Assembly (NCBI RefSeq): GCF_003385235.1
Contig: NZ_PQIA01000033.1
Span: 1 to 64,000, forward strand
From: Amycolatopsis circi
GTDB taxonomy: Bacteria > Actinomycetota > Actinomycetes > Mycobacteriales > Pseudonocardiaceae
Direction: 5' to 3'
DNA: 64,000 bases
This document shows, piece by piece, positions 63,064 to 64,000 of this stretch. The notes below the pieces were generated by a model. The model saw nothing but the letters and a program-made list of their open reading frames with translations, did not search any database and was not told the DNA's origin. Every line of letters begins with the position of its first letter. Within the stretch, counting starts at the first letter, position 1. The translations under genes and the position numbers were made by a program.

Positions 63064-64000
63064 GTGAACGACAGCACCACGCTCCTGCTCGGCGGCCGCG
63101 TCGACACCCCGACCTCCCCGGACGCCACCGCGATGGCGGTCTCCGGCGGCACCGTCGTGTGGGTCGGCCAGGACGCCCCGGCCCGCGCGCTGCACCCGGA
63201 CGCCGAGGTGGTCGACCTGGGCGGGGCGTTCGTCGCGCCGGCGTTCGTGGACGCCCACGTGCACGCGACCTCCACCGGGCTGCACCTCACCGGCCTCGAC
63301 CTGACCGCCGTCCGCAGCTCCGCCGACCTGCTCGCCGCGGTGCGCGGCGCCGTCGTTCCCGGGCAGGTCCTGCTCGCGCACGGCTGGGACGAGTCGTCCT
63401 GGACCGATCAGCGGCTGCCGAGCCGCGCCGAACTCGACGCGGCCGCCGGGGACACGCCCGTGTACTTGAGCCGCGTCGACGTCCACTCCGCACTGGTCTC
63501 GAGCGCGCTGGCGAAACTCGCGCCGGGCGTCGAATCCGCCGCCGGATGGTCCGCGGACGGCCCGCTCACCCGCGCCGCCCACCACCTCGTCCGCGGAGCG
63601 GCCCGGGACGCGGTCACCCGGCCGCAGCGCCAGACAGCCCAGCGCGCGTTCCTCGCGACGGCCGCCGCGCGCGGGATCGTGTCGGTGCACGAATGCGCGG
63701 GCCCGGACATCTCCGGCGAGGAAGACTTCGCCGACCTCCTGGCGCTGGCCAGTCCGGAACTGCCCGAGGTCGTCGGCTACTGGGGAGAGCTGAACGCCCT
63801 CGACACCGCCCGTCGCCTCGGCGCGCACGGCGTCGCCGGAGACCTTTTCGTGGACGGAGCCCTCGGCTCCCGCACCGCCGCGCTCACCGCGCCGTACTCC
63901 GACGAGCCCGGCACCTCCGGCTCCCTCTACGCCGACGCGGCGGTCATCGCCGACCATCTCGTCGCCTGTACCGAAGCCGGGCTGCAGGCGGGCTTCCACG
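63064..64000 (+). CDS. YtcJ-like amidohydrolase, truncated by window end
   Basis: The frame opens with GTG at 63064 (VNDSTTLLLGGRVDTP) and runs to the last base. VAPAFVDAHVHAT gives the HxH metal motif of the amidohydrolase superfamily, SVHECAGPDISGEEDF a conserved second strand, and LFVDGALGSRTAALTAPY the metal-site segment of the YtcJ/Amidohydro_3 group. About 310 of an expected ~500-550 residues are present. It is divergent from kamA with a 121-nt gap; substrate unknown. Confidence 0.88.
   Translation, partial: MNDSTTLLLGGRVDTPTSPDATAMAVSGGTVVWVGQDAPARALHPDAEVVDLGGAFVAPAFVDAHVHATSTGLHLTGLDLTAVRSSADLLAAVRGAVVPGQVLLAHGWDESSWTDQRLPSRAELDAAAGDTPVYLSRVDVHSALVSSALAKLAPGVESAAGWSADGPLTRAAHHLVRGAARDAVTRPQRQTAQRAFLATAAARGIVSVHECAGPDISGEEDFADLLALASPELPEVVGYWGELNALDTARRLGAHGVAGDLFVDGALGSRTAALTAPYSDEPGTSGSLYADAAVIADHLVACTEAGLQAGFH

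Overview
The window is high-GC DNA (about 70% by eye, with G/C-rich third codon positions, many GTG starts and many ATGA/GTGA stop-start overlaps). It looks like chromosome from a filamentous actinomycete, plausibly Pseudonocardiaceae/Amycolatopsis-like. That placement is inferred from gene content and codon use only. No rRNA or complete tRNA gene was seen.

Layout. (1) 1-11176: the end of a non-ribosomal peptide synthetase (NRPS) operon. It holds the tail of one NRPS, a complete bimodular terminating NRPS (C-A-PCP-E-C-A-PCP-TE) and a two-gene ABC exporter, all translationally coupled and closed by a perfect 19-bp hairpin. An Fe/2-oxoglutarate hydroxylase-like gene, a DUF2236 (MpaB-like) oxygenase gene and a membrane protein gene follow. 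(2) 14577-19231: a tightly overlapping five-gene operon (bicupin, alpha/beta hydrolase, HisD/HpsN-like dehydrogenase, SDR, HpcH/HpaI aldolase) for an unidentified substrate. (3) 19925-22260: a TetR gene divergent from a SnoaL-like and a flavin monooxygenase gene. (4) 23348-32173: a divergent catabolic locus. The minus arm is NCS1 permease, SnoaL-like, flavin reductase, FCD-type GntR and a RibB-like protein. The plus arm is two DUF1185 paralogues, alpha/beta hydrolase, aldehyde dehydrogenase, 4-OT-like tautomerase and an LLM-type flavin oxygenase. Three copies of CTTGYATGYCA sit on its two promoters. This is the best candidate here for an undescribed system, probably two-component flavin-dependent opening of an N-heterocycle.

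(5) 32587-39553 and 40533-47428: a myo-inositol (or related cyclitol) utilisation region in two blocks. The plus block has a LacI gene with a tandem operator, then iolE-like, sugar MFS transporter, UspA, iolG-like and two TIM-barrel isomerase genes. The minus block is iolC, aldolase, iolB, iolD and iolA, with a divergent GntR gene. An HxlR/DoxX pair lies between them.

(6) 47587-61000: an accessory, decaying region. It has truncated pieces of a molybdenum hydroxylase, a copper P-type ATPase, a STAS protein, SpdB/DUF2637 conjugation genes and transposases, and one lone type I-E CRISPR-repeat-like unit. Intact genes among them are a WXG100/toxin/immunity cassette, a lower-GC DUF2165 gene, a large STAND NTPase with 14 WD40 repeats, and a DUF3224-like gene. 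(7) 61551-64000: a lysine 2,3-aminomutase-family gene, of which a broken C-terminal copy sits at 22601-22806, and a divergent YtcJ-type amidohydrolase cut by the window edge.

Start codons were chosen from Shine-Dalgarno sequences and overlaps. Functions rest on motifs read by eye; no database search was run.
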